From Bacteroides sp. M10 (GTDB lineage: Bacteria; Bacteroidota; Bacteroidia; Bacteroidales; Bacteroidaceae): a stretch of DNA of 64,000 nt. The notes under the pieces were generated by a model. It saw nothing but the letters and a program-made list of their open reading frames with translations, did no database searches and was not told where the DNA came from. The DNA is taken from positions 3,182,501 through 3,246,500 of the forward strand of contig NZ_CP060488.1 of assembly GCF_014334015.1 (NCBI RefSeq). Reading direction: 5' to 3'. The position numbers and the translations under genes are program-made. Below are positions 46,708-55,982 of the stretch, in pieces (the stretch's first letter is position 1; every line of letters begins with the position of its first letter).

Positions 46708-48429
46708 ATGAAACTGAAAAACATTATCTACGGAATGATGTGTGTAGCCACACTCGGTTCCTGCTCAGATAAGATGGAATATCATGAGTACAATAACTAT
46801 GATGAGGATTTTGTGAAGCTCAACTTCGGTAATGTGGGAGGGCTGATAACAAATATCTATTTGTCCATGGATGTGGACTTTGGAAATTATAGCGGGGCAA
46901 TTCTTGGTTCTGCTACAGATGAGTCCGAATATGCTTATACGGGAAACCAGATTGAAGACTTTTACAATGGCTCTTGGAGTCCGTCGAATGCTAAAAGTAG
47001 CATGTGGACGTCCTGTTATGAAGGGATAGCCAATTGTAATTTATATCTGGAGAAGTTTACCGGACTGACATTTCCCGAGTTGGCTTTGAACAGTGATTAT
47101 GCACAACAGATGTTCCGTTATACCAATTACCAGTATGAGGTGCGTTTCCTTCGTGCGTATTTCTACTTTAACTTGGTACGGCAATATGGAGATGTGCCGT
47201 TTAGTGACCATATATTAACGGCCGAAGAATCGAATACATTATCGCGCAGACCGGCACAGGAGATTTTTGATTATATCATAGCCGAATGTGATGATATAAA
47301 GGATAAGATTATTGTCGATTACAGTAAACTGGGGGATATGGCATTACCTAGTAGCCCGGCGGAAACAGGACGTGCCAATCGTAAAACGGTATTGGCCTTG
47401 AAAGCTCGTGCAGCATTGTATGCGGCAAGTCCTTTGTTTAACCCGACTGATGATAAAGAGCTGTGGTATCGTGCAGCTAAAGCCAATAAGGAAATCTTGG
47501 ATGATAGTAATGGGTTTGCTGAAAAGGCAAAACTCTTAGTGGATGATTATTCGTCACTTTGGAGTAAGGACAATTACAATGACGCTACTAATGAAATTAT
47601 TTTTCTCCGTCGTGCCACTACTACCACTAATTCTTTTGAGGGATATAACTTCCCGGTAGGGCTGGAAAATTGTAAAGGTGGAAACTGTCCCACGCAGACA
47701 TTGGTAGATGCGTATGAGATGAAGGATACAGGGATGCGTCCGGACGAGTTGGATAACTACGATCCTGCTAATCCCTATTATACCAACCGCGACCCTCGTT
47801 TCTATCTGACTATTGCCAAGAATGGAGATGAAAAGTGGCCTAACTGGAATACTGTTCCTTTGCAAACTTATCAGGGCGGACTAAATGCGGAACCTTTGAG
47901 TGGCGGTACTCCGACAGGCTATTACCTGAAGAAGTATTGTCAGACGGCAGTGGACTTGCGTGCCGGTACAGCTTCAAAGACTTATCATTCATGGATTACG
48001 TTCCGTTTTGGGGAGTTCTATTTGAATTATGCGGAGGCTGTATATAAGTATCTAGGTAGTCCGTATGCAACGGATAGTGAATTTACAACTTCGGCTGTAG
48101 ATGCTATCAAAGTAGTTCGTACGCGTGCCGAAATGCCCGGATTCCCTCAAGGGATGACCAATGATGCTTTCTGGAAGAAATATCAGAATGAACGTATGGT
48201 AGAATTAGCTTTTGAAGGACATCGTTTTTGGGATGTACGCCGTTGGAAGGAGGGTGACAAACATTTCAAGAACATTGTTGAAATGAAGATTACGAGGAAT
48301 GGGGATGATACTTATACGTATGAGCGTAAGGTAAAAGAAAGAAGTTGGGATGATAAGATGTATTTCTTCCCGATTCCTCAGAGTGAAAAATCGAAAAATC
48401 CTAATTTAGAGCAGAATCCGGGGTGGTAA
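46708..48429 (+). CDS. SusD/RagB-family lipoprotein (pair C)
   Basis: This 573-residue protein has lipobox LGS-C near residue 19. SusD features are RFLRAYFYFNLVRQYGDVPF, FGEFYLNYAEAVYKYLGS, ERMVELAFEGHRFWDVRRWK and FFPIPQSEKSKNPNLEQNPGW. It is encoded 21 bases after its susC and 76 bases before the PL11 lipoprotein. This pair is the most likely partner for products of the surface lyase. Confidence 0.93.
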   Translation: MKLKNIIYGMMCVATLGSCSDKMEYHEYNNYDEDFVKLNFGNVGGLITNIYLSMDVDFGNYSGAILGSATDESEYAYTGNQIEDFYNGSWSPSNAKSSMWTSCYEGIANCNLYLEKFTGLTFPELALNSDYAQQMFRYTNYQYEVRFLRAYFYFNLVRQYGDVPFSDHILTAEESNTLSRRPAQEIFDYIIAECDDIKDKIIVDYSKLGDMALPSSPAETGRANRKTVLALKARAALYAASPLFNPTDDKELWYRAAKANKEILDDSNGFAEKAKLLVDDYSSLWSKDNYNDATNEIIFLRRATTTTNSFEGYNFPVGLENCKGGNCPTQTLVDAYEMKDTGMRPDELDNYDPANPYYTNRDPRFYLTIAKNGDEKWPNWNTVPLQTYQGGLNAEPLSGGTPTGYYLKKYCQTAVDLRAGTASKTYHSWITFRFGEFYLNYAEAVYKYLGSPYATDSEFTTSAVDAIKVVRTRAEMPGFPQGMTNDAFWKKYQNERMVELAFEGHRFWDVRRWKEGDKHFKNIVEMKITRNGDDTYTYERKVKERSWDDKMYFFPIPQSEKSKNPNLEQNPGW

Positions 48430-48505
48430 TCCATAACTGGAATGCTGACAAATAGTGATAATGTTCTTGCATAGAACAGATGTTAATGTTTAAAAAACGA
48501 AAGAA

Positions 48506-50641
48506 ATGAAGAAACATTATATAGTATTGGGGTTGTTTTGTTTGCTGGCGATAGTTGCCTGTTCAGATAATGACCCCGTCGTTGAAGTGAACAATGACAA
48601 CCCAACAGAAGAATTGCCTCCTCTGCCGACCGAGGTCATAACGGGTAGTCGTGCCATGTGGGTGAGTTATGATCCTATTTCAGCTTCTGATTCCAATAAT
48701 TCATCGGGGATTTCATCCGCATTGATTAGCTGGAGATTATTGAAGACTGATCCGTCTAATATTGCTTTTGATATTTATAAGTCGGTAGACGGCGAGGCAG
48801 AAGTGAAATTGAATGAGGAACCTATTTCAAATACGACTTCCTGGGTGGATGCAGATATTGATGTATCAAAAACGAATGTATATCGGGTCACTCTTGCCAA
48901 TCAGACTGAAACGCTTTGCGATTATACGTTTACCTCTGAAATGGCAGAAAAGTTTTATCATGAGATTAGATTAAACTTGAATGTACCTGATGCATCGATT
49001 ACATATTCTCCTGATGATATTCAGCTAGGTGATTTGGATGGCGACGGTGAACTGGAGATTGTGGTAAAGAGAGAACCATATGACGGGGCGAATATGGGAG
49101 TTTGGTTTAATGGTACTACTTTATTGGAAGCCTATAAAATGGACGGGACTTTCTTGTGGCAAATAGATTTAGGTATTAATATTCGCTCAGGGTCACACTA
49201 TACTTCTTATATTTTGTATGATTTTGACGGTGACGGTTTGTGCGAAATAGCTTTCCGTTCGTCCGAAGGCACCAAGTTTGCTGATGGAAAGATTATAACT
49301 GATGCAAACGGTAAGATAAATGATTATCGTAACCGCCAAACAGATGGTAAAGGTTGGTACTCCGGAGCGGCTATTGCGAGAGATCCGAATGACCCGTCTA
49401 CAGCTACTACTTGCGGTTTGATAATGGAAGGTCCTGAATATATTTCTATTTGCAGGGGATATGACGGACGTGAAATAACTCGTATAGACAATATTCCACG
49501 TGGAGGAGAAGGATCGAAAGTGTCACGTGCCAAGTATTGGAGTGAATATTGGGGAGATGATTTTGGCAATCGTATGGACCGTTTCTTTATCGGAGTTGCT
49601 TATCTGGATGGTATTCCTGATGAAGCAACCGGAGTGAGAACTACTAATCCAAGTTTGATAATCAGTAGGGGGATCTATAAAAACTGGCAAGTATGGGCAC
49701 TTGATTTGAAAGGTAATGAGTTGGTCCCACGTTGGAAATTTGATACGGCGGATCATGCATCCAAATGGAAGGGTATGTGTTCACACTGTTTTCGTGTAGC
49801 CGATTTGGATGGTGACGGTAAGGATGAAATTTTATACGGTTCGGCAGCAATTGATGATGATGGAAGCGAATTATGGTGTAACGGAAATGGACATGGAGAT
49901 ATATTGCATGTCGGAAAATTCATTAAAGACCGTTCCGGATTGCAGATTGTTGCTTCCTTTGAAGAAGCAAAAGATTATGAAGGGCAGGGAAATGGATATG
50001 CTTGTCAGGTAATTAATGCAAGAGATGGTAGTATGATTACTGGTCATGGAAGAAATTTACCGGTAGATGCAAGTGATGTCGGGCGTTGTATAGTAGCGGA
50101 TGTTGATCCAGATAGTCCGGATTTTGAATATTGGTCTTCTACGCAAGAAGGTATGTTCAGTTGTAATGGTACCGGATTGGTTTCTACTACATATCCTACT
50201 GGAATTGGTAGTGGAGTTATGTATAATGTGGCTATTTATTGGAGTGGCCAGTCTACTAGGGAAATGTTAGACCGCGGTTGTATTGTGAGTTATAAAGCTA
50301 ATCCTGATGTAAACAAGTCAAATAAGAATCGTCTGATAGCTTTTGACCTTTATGGCAGTAATCAGGGAAATCATGCTTCAAAATACAATCCTTGTTATTA
50401 TGGAGATTTTTTGGGTGACTATCGTGAAGAGGTTATTTTAGGTTCAAGTGATTATAAATCAATTTATATATTTTCTACGAATCATCCTACCACTCACCGT
50501 CTACCGCACTTGATGACAGACCATAACTATGATATGTCTCAGGCTATGCAGAACATGGGATATAATCAGGGAACTAACCTTGGTTATTATGTAGGCGCCG
50601 AAACTTTGAAGAAATCCGAAACGGAAGAACCGAAAGAATAG
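48506..50641 (+). CDS. PL11-family rhamnogalacturonan lyase, surface lipoprotein
   Basis: This 711-residue lipoprotein has lipobox AIVA-C near residue 19, followed by an acidic linker (NNDNPTEELPPLPTE) that would extend it from the outer membrane. The PL11 beta-propeller carries calcium-binding repeats DLDGDGELEIV (about 177), DFDGDGLCEIA (about 239) and DLDGDGKDEILYG (about 432). PL11 cuts the GalA-Rha backbone of RG-I by beta-elimination, leaving unsaturated GalA. A surface position suggests the endo-acting step that feeds SusC/SusD. It is the last gene of the switch-driven operon. Confidence 0.88.
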   Translation: MKKHYIVLGLFCLLAIVACSDNDPVVEVNNDNPTEELPPLPTEVITGSRAMWVSYDPISASDSNNSSGISSALISWRLLKTDPSNIAFDIYKSVDGEAEVKLNEEPISNTTSWVDADIDVSKTNVYRVTLANQTETLCDYTFTSEMAEKFYHEIRLNLNVPDASITYSPDDIQLGDLDGDGELEIVVKREPYDGANMGVWFNGTTLLEAYKMDGTFLWQIDLGINIRSGSHYTSYILYDFDGDGLCEIAFRSSEGTKFADGKIITDANGKINDYRNRQTDGKGWYSGAAIARDPNDPSTATTCGLIMEGPEYISICRGYDGREITRIDNIPRGGEGSKVSRAKYWSEYWGDDFGNRMDRFFIGVAYLDGIPDEATGVRTTNPSLIISRGIYKNWQVWALDLKGNELVPRWKFDTADHASKWKGMCSHCFRVADLDGDGKDEILYGSAAIDDDGSELWCNGNGHGDILHVGKFIKDRSGLQIVASFEEAKDYEGQGNGYACQVINARDGSMITGHGRNLPVDASDVGRCIVADVDPDSPDFEYWSSTQEGMFSCNGTGLVSTTYPTGIGSGVMYNVAIYWSGQSTREMLDRGCIVSYKANPDVNKSNKNRLIAFDLYGSNQGNHASKYNPCYYGDFLGDYREEVILGSSDYKSIYIFSTNHPTTHRLPHLMTDHNYDMSQAMQNMGYNQGTNLGYYVGAETLKKSETEEPKE

Positions 50642-50679
50642 GAAAAGTCTTATTCTATTTAGTATAAGTTTATTAAGGA

Positions 50680-50719
50680 AAGAACAATCCGGCCATCTTG
50701 TCGGGTTGTTCTTTTTTTT
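50680..50719 (+). terminator. Rho-independent-type terminator after the PL11 operon
   Basis: AGAACAATCCG at 50681-50691 pairs with CGGGTTGTTCT at 50702-50712 (one G-U), with a 10-base loop and a run of T to 50719. It ends the fimbrillin-SusCD-PL11 operon. Confidence 0.85.
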
Positions 50720-50758
50720 GTATTTGCACGAATCGCCATATAAATGGATGATATTCCA

Positions 50759-50789
50759 TTTCTTTATTAATCGGCTCTCCTTATTTTTG
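50759..50789 (+). promoter_or_regulatory. Promoter of the PL26-like lyase
   Basis: TTTC at 50759-50762, 19 bases, then TATTTTTG at 50782-50789, which matches TAnnTTTG. It ends 24 bases before the ATG at 50814, so this gene has its own promoter and is not under the switch. Confidence 0.65.
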
Positions 50790-50813
50790 CAGTGTGACAT
50801 AGCTTATTGACGT

Positions 50814-53800
50814 ATGAAGAACATATTTCCTCTTTTGTTCCTTTTCATCACTTTGGGAATGAACATGAATGCACAAGACAATCAAGTCTCCGGGCTCAAC
50901 GCCCGCCAGTTTCATAAATATTGGAAGGTCGAATCGGAGTCTCCTGATTATAAAGTGACATTTATCGGTGATACAGCCGAAATCGTTTCTCCCAAAGGGC
51001 TTACTCTCTGGCGAAAAGAAAAGATGAATGGACGGGTAACGATTGAATATGACGCGTGCATAGTTGTAGAAAAAGAAGGAGACCGATTGAGTGATTTGAA
51101 TTGTTTCTGGATGGCTTCGGATCCTACCTGTCCTGATAATATCTGGAAACGTGAAAAGTGGCGTAACGGAATCTTTCTGAATTGTTATTCCCTGCAACTC
51201 TACTATATGGGATATGGCGGGAATTATAACTCCACTACGCGCTTCCGCCGTTATGACGGTAATGAAGCAGGGATTACAGATCCTAAAGCGCGTCCTGCTA
51301 TATGGAAAGAATATACGGATGCCGATCATTTGCTAAAGGCAAATCACTGGTATCACATCAAGATAACCAATGAAGATAATAGGATTAGTTATTACATAGA
51401 CGGCAAGCAACTGGTGGACTTCCGCGATGCCGAACCTCTGACTGAAGGATGGTTCGGCTTTCGTACCACCTTATCGCGTACCCGCATTACGAACTTTCGT
51501 TATGAATGTTCACCGCAACAGACATCTGCCGTTCCTTTGCATTGGATAGGTGATATTCCTGAACAGGATAAAGCGGTAAGTTTCGGAGTCCCTTTTGATG
51601 AAGGAGATGTATTTCCTGCAACTCCGTTACAGCTAAAAGTGAATGAATATCAAGATATTCCGGTGGATACCTGGCCATTAGCCTATTGGCCGGATGGTTC
51701 TGTGAAATGGAGTGGAGTTGCCGGAGTCATTCCTGCCGGGACAGAAAGATTGACATTAGAAAAAGCCTCTAAGAAAGTAAAAACTACTAATAAACAGCCT
51801 AAGGCTTCTATCTCTATCACTGAAACACCTGAAAATATTCAAGTAGAAACAGGAGTGCTTTCCGTATATATTCCCCGGCACGGAGAGTTTCTGATTGATA
51901 GCTTGCTGTATAAAGGAACTAAAGTAGGGGAGAAAGCGCGTCTTGTCTGTAGTACTCAAAGCGGACCAGTTCTTGAAAATACCTCCCGGGTCTCCTTTTT
52001 TCATTATGCAGGAGAAATAAAGTCAGTAAGTATCGAACGCGCTGGTTCTGTGCGGACACTTGTCAAGCTGGAAGGTGTACATCGGAATAGGAATAAGGGA
52101 ATTTCTACCGATAACTCTAACTCTGAAGATGACAGTCTGAATAATCGTGAGTGGCTTCCTTTTGTTGTCCGCCTCTATTTTTATGCTGGTAGTGAACAAA
52201 TAAAAATGGTGCATAGCTTTATCTATGACGGCGATCAGAAGATGGATTTCATCCGTAGTCTGGGCATTCGTTTCGATGTTCCGATGCGTGAAGCCCTGTA
52301 TAATCGTCACGTCGCTTTTTCGTGTGCGGATGGAGGAGTCTGGAGTGAACCGGTGCAACCATTAGTGGGGCGACGTATGCTTACCATGCCACAGATACAA
52401 GATGATCTATCTTTGCAACAGCAACAGATGGAGGGAAAACGTATTCCTCCTTATGAAGCTTTTGACGAGAAAAATCGGGAATTGCTTAATGACTGGGCTT
52501 CATGGAATGACTACCGCCTGTCTCAACTTACGGCTGACGCATTTTCCATTCGTAAACGCACTAATGGTGATGCTCCCTGGATAGGGACTTTCTCCGGTAC
52601 CCGTAGTGACGGTTATGCTTTTGCCGGTGATATAACAGGTGGACTGGGACTTTGCTTGCATGACTTCTGGCAATCTTATCCGTCTTCTATCGAAATTTCA
52701 GATGCAAGAACTCCGGTTGCCACGCTTACTGCCTGGCTGTGGAGTCCGGATGCAGAACCGATGGACTTACGCCACTATGATAATGTGGCTCACGGCCTGA
52801 ATGCCAGCTATGAAGATGTGCAGGAAGGAATGAGTACTCCCTATGGTATTGCCCGCACCACCACGCTCACTCTCGTTCCGCAAGGAGGCTACACAGGAAA
52901 GAAAACTTTTGCGGATGACGCCCGACAGCTCTCTGCCACCAGCATATTAATGCCAACTCCGGAATACCTGCATAACCGTCGGGCTTTTGGAATATGGAGC
53001 CTCCCCGATCGCAGTACTTCTTTTCGTACCCGTGTGGAAGAGCGTCTGGACGCTTACATCCACTTCTACCAGAAAGCCATTGAACAGAACAAATGGTATG
53101 GCTTCTGGAATTATGGTGATGTGATGCACGCTTATGATCCTGTCCGTCATACCTGGCGTTATGATATCGGAGGCTTTGCCTGGGATAATACGGAACTTGC
53201 TTCCAATATGTGGCTTTGGTATAATTTTCTCCGTACCGGCCGTGCCGACATCTGGCGTATGGCTGAAGCCATGACCCGGCATACGGGTGAAGTCGACGTT
53301 TACCACATCGGTCCGAATGCCGGATTGGGTAGCCGTCATAATGTGAGTCATTGGGGATGTGGTGCAAAAGAAGCACGAATCAGTCAGGCCGCCTGGAACC
53401 GTTTCTACCATTATCTCACCACTGACGAACGCTCCGGAGACTTAATGACCGAAGTCAAAGATGCCGACCATAAACTCTACGAACTAGACCCTATGCGTCT
53501 GGCTCAACCTCGCAGTGAATATCCTTGCACTGCACCTGCCCGTTTGCGTATCGGTCCCGACTGGCTGGCCTATGCAGGTAATTGGATGACAGAGTGGGAG
53601 CGTACAGGTAACACGGTTTATCGTGATAAAATCATAGCAGGAATGAAGAGTATTTCCGCCTTACCCAACCGCCTGTTTACCGGCCCAAAAGCTCTGGGAT
53701 TTGATCCAGAAACAGGCATCATCACAACCGAATGTGATCCGAAATTGGAATCGACTAATCATTTAATGACGATCATGGGTGGATTTGAGATTGCCAATGA

Positions 53801-54146
53801 AATGATGCGTATGATTGATATACCCGAATGGAAAGACGCCTGGCTTGACCATGCCGCGCGTTACAAGAAGAAAGCATGGGAACTTAGTCACAGCCGTTTC
53901 CGTATATCCCGTCTGATGGCTTATGCGGCTTATCATCTGCGTGATAGACAAATGGCAGAAGAAGCCTGGACGGACTTATTCACCCGTTTGGAACATACTC
54001 CTGCACCCTCTTTCCGTATCACGACCATCCTTCCACCGGAAGTTCCGGCTCCATTAGATGAATGTACAAGCATCAGCACGAATGATGCTGCCCTTTGGAG
54101 TCTCGACGCTATTTATATGCAGGAAGTTATTCCGAGGGATGAATAA
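50814..54146 (+). CDS. PL26-like (PcRGLX/YetA-like) rhamnogalacturonan exolyase with N-terminal DUF6250-like domain
   Basis: This 1110-residue exported protein has a signal peptide to about residue 20. The first 230 residues or so are a concanavalin-like sandwich (EYDACIVVEKEGDRLSDLNC, WYHIKITNEDNRISYYIDGK) as in DUF6250 proteins. From about residue 241 (LHWIGDIPEQ, VDTWPLAYWPDGSVKWSGVAG) it resembles YetA and the fungal exolyase PcRGLX, the founders of PL26. An alpha/alpha-barrel-like catalytic region follows (WGFWNYGDVMHAYD, GGFAWDNTELASNMW, VYHIGPNAGLGSRHNVSHWG). PL26 releases disaccharides from RG-I ends. The family assignment is from memory of these motifs. Confidence 0.72.
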   Translation: MKNIFPLLFLFITLGMNMNAQDNQVSGLNARQFHKYWKVESESPDYKVTFIGDTAEIVSPKGLTLWRKEKMNGRVTIEYDACIVVEKEGDRLSDLNCFWMASDPTCPDNIWKREKWRNGIFLNCYSLQLYYMGYGGNYNSTTRFRRYDGNEAGITDPKARPAIWKEYTDADHLLKANHWYHIKITNEDNRISYYIDGKQLVDFRDAEPLTEGWFGFRTTLSRTRITNFRYECSPQQTSAVPLHWIGDIPEQDKAVSFGVPFDEGDVFPATPLQLKVNEYQDIPVDTWPLAYWPDGSVKWSGVAGVIPAGTERLTLEKASKKVKTTNKQPKASISITETPENIQVETGVLSVYIPRHGEFLIDSLLYKGTKVGEKARLVCSTQSGPVLENTSRVSFFHYAGEIKSVSIERAGSVRTLVKLEGVHRNRNKGISTDNSNSEDDSLNNREWLPFVVRLYFYAGSEQIKMVHSFIYDGDQKMDFIRSLGIRFDVPMREALYNRHVAFSCADGGVWSEPVQPLVGRRMLTMPQIQDDLSLQQQQMEGKRIPPYEAFDEKNRELLNDWASWNDYRLSQLTADAFSIRKRTNGDAPWIGTFSGTRSDGYAFAGDITGGLGLCLHDFWQSYPSSIEISDARTPVATLTAWLWSPDAEPMDLRHYDNVAHGLNASYEDVQEGMSTPYGIARTTTLTLVPQGGYTGKKTFADDARQLSATSILMPTPEYLHNRRAFGIWSLPDRSTSFRTRVEERLDAYIHFYQKAIEQNKWYGFWNYGDVMHAYDPVRHTWRYDIGGFAWDNTELASNMWLWYNFLRTGRADIWRMAEAMTRHTGEVDVYHIGPNAGLGSRHNVSHWGCGAKEARISQAAWNRFYHYLTTDERSGDLMTEVKDADHKLYELDPMRLAQPRSEYPCTAPARLRIGPDWLAYAGNWMTEWERTGNTVYRDKIIAGMKSISALPNRLFTGPKALGFDPETGIITTECDPKLESTNHLMTIMGGFEIANEMMRMIDIPEWKDAWLDHAARYKKKAWELSHSRFRISRLMAYAAYHLRDRQMAEEAWTDLFTRLEHTPAPSFRITTILPPEVPAPLDECTSISTNDAALWSLDAIYMQEVIPRDE

Positions 54147-54218
54147 TTGATACGTTTGATATATGGCATTCTATATAGTCGATATTTCTTCCTTGCCTTT
54201 ATTGTATTTTCCTTTGTA

Positions 54219-55853
54219 CTACTTCAAATACTCTTTCAATGGGCAATCAGTACTTTTCAGTCCTTCGGCAATGCTTTTTGCATTCATGTGTGCTCCCTTC
54301 AGGGAAGTATGCGTATGGTCGTGGTTATAGTAAGCAGCCGCTTTCTTGATACCCACCTTTTCCAGTTTATCGGCACTAATCTTATTTAGATCAATGAAGT
54401 AAGCCCCGGTAGCTTCGGCTGCTTCACGTGTCCATTTGCCGAAAGACTCTGTGTTGCGTTCTATCTTTCCATCTTTCCATTTGTTGCGTGGAGTATGGCT
54501 TAGAACGATAGGAACAGCTCCTTTCTCCTGAACGTCCATAATGAATTTCCGAAGATACCAGCCGAATGTATAAATCACCTGATATTTCCCTGTTTTCTCC
54601 ATCAAAAAGACTTTGCTCTCGTCACCGGAACCACGCAGTTCGGCACGGGCTTTGCCTACATTAATGTCTCCCGCATCATTATGTCCGAACTGAATCAGCA
54701 CAAAATCTCCCGGCTGCAAGGCATTATAAACCTTATCCCAACGACCTTCGTCCAGGAAAGTGCGGGCACTGCGTCCTGCCATGGCACGGTTTTCTACAGA
54801 AATTTTATCCAGATTGAACTCATCGGCAATTACGCTTCCCCAACCCCACATACCGTTTTTGTCTTTATCTTCATTTCGGACTGTACTGTCTCCGATAGTA
54901 AACAATACCGGACGTTCCTCTTTACGACTGGAGCCTGTCACAGTATCCTTCTCAACGGGCTTCAGATAATTGGCCAATTCCAGTCCCTCATAAGCACGTA
55001 TTCCATCCGCAGCAGATTCCGCATTGACTTTAGCGCCGAAAGCACTTGTGTGTATACGGTCGATGTAGAACATATATTTCACCTTATTCTTACCGAACTT
55101 CTCGAATTTGCAGGCACTGATATCATTCAAATCAATAAAAGGAACCTCCTGTTCTTCGGCTACTTGTTTTGCCCACAATCCGAAAGTCTTGTTCACACGT
55201 GTGATAATGGTGCTGTCTTTATCTTCCCAAGCATTGCGGGGAGTAAGCGAGAATAGGATAGGATGAGCGCCTTTTGCTTTTACATCCTGAATAAAACGGC
55301 GCATATATTCCCCGTATGTATATACGGTTTCTTTCACTCCAGTCTCTTTGATGGTTACGTTCAGCGTATCTTTGCCGATTCCCGGAATAGAGGCGCGGGC
55401 ACGTCCGCTGTCATAAGGACCATTGTCATTGTGTCCCAATTCGATGATAACCCAGTCTCCGGGGCGTACACCTTTGATTACATCCGGCCAAAGACGGTTG
55501 TAGAAAGTACGGCTGCTGGTACCTCCCAACGCATGATTCTCAACAGTAATCCGGTTGGAATCGAAATATTCGCCAGTAAAATAGCCCCATCCCCATTGTC
55601 CGTTGTTGCCATTGCCTAAAGTTCCGGTACGCATGGTCGAATTACCTACCAGAAACAGAACAGGGTTGTCACCTTTACGGCTGGAACCGGCTTCCGGTCG
55701 CGAGGTACGTGCTTTATTCAGGCTATCCAGCGTGTTGTCAACTACCTGATTGACATCTGCCATGGGAGCGGAAACTTTATTTTGCGCTTGCAGTTGCAAA
55801 CTGAATGTAATGGCTGTCAGCCAACATATATACGGGAATAATTTGCTTTTCAT
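54219..55853 (-). CDS. Two-domain CE12-type rhamnogalacturonan acetylesterase
   Basis: It encodes 544 residues from the ATG at 55853, which gives a signal peptide (MKSKLFPYICWLTAITFSLQ). An in-frame ATG at 55880 adds nine residues. Two complete SGNH domains lie in tandem. Domain 1 has FLVGNSTMRTG (about 69), ELGHNDNG (about 140) and DRIHTSAFGAK (about 269). Domain 2 has FTIGDSTVRNE (about 318), QFGHNDAG (about 390) and DHTHTSLKGAH (about 514). Both keep Ser, Asn and His, so both may be active. The short linker contains GSSRKEERP, similar to GSSRKGDNP before domain 1, which supports origin by duplication. It follows the GH105 on the same strand. Confidence 0.88.
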   Translation of the reverse strand: MKSKLFPYICWLTAITFSLQLQAQNKVSAPMADVNQVVDNTLDSLNKARTSRPEAGSSRKGDNPVLFLVGNSTMRTGTLGNGNNGQWGWGYFTGEYFDSNRITVENHALGGTSSRTFYNRLWPDVIKGVRPGDWVIIELGHNDNGPYDSGRARASIPGIGKDTLNVTIKETGVKETVYTYGEYMRRFIQDVKAKGAHPILFSLTPRNAWEDKDSTIITRVNKTFGLWAKQVAEEQEVPFIDLNDISACKFEKFGKNKVKYMFYIDRIHTSAFGAKVNAESAADGIRAYEGLELANYLKPVEKDTVTGSSRKEERPVLFTIGDSTVRNEDKDKNGMWGWGSVIADEFNLDKISVENRAMAGRSARTFLDEGRWDKVYNALQPGDFVLIQFGHNDAGDINVGKARAELRGSGDESKVFLMEKTGKYQVIYTFGWYLRKFIMDVQEKGAVPIVLSHTPRNKWKDGKIERNTESFGKWTREAAEATGAYFIDLNKISADKLEKVGIKKAAAYYNHDHTHTSLKGAHMNAKSIAEGLKSTDCPLKEYLK

Positions 55854-55871
55854 AAATCTATTTTCTTTGAA

Positions 55872-55910
55872 CTCCCTCACTGACTTGTGTTTAAACAGTC
55901 AGTGAGGGAG
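55872..55910 (-). promoter_or_regulatory. Strong stem-loop in the leader of the CE12 gene
   Basis: CTCCCTCACTGACT at 55872-55885 and AGTCAGTGAGGGAG at 55897-55910 form a perfect 14-bp stem with an 11-base loop, 18 bases before the CE12 start and after the GH105 stop. CTAACT repeats lie next to it (55911-55937), and AAACCTAATGA occurs twice between there and 55970. It may be a message-processing or regulatory hairpin. No T-run follows. Confidence 0.55.
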
Positions 55911-55982
55911 CTAACTACTAACTAACCTCTAACTAAACCTAATGAATGATTATCTTTAAACCTAATGAAAAAACAGTGTATG

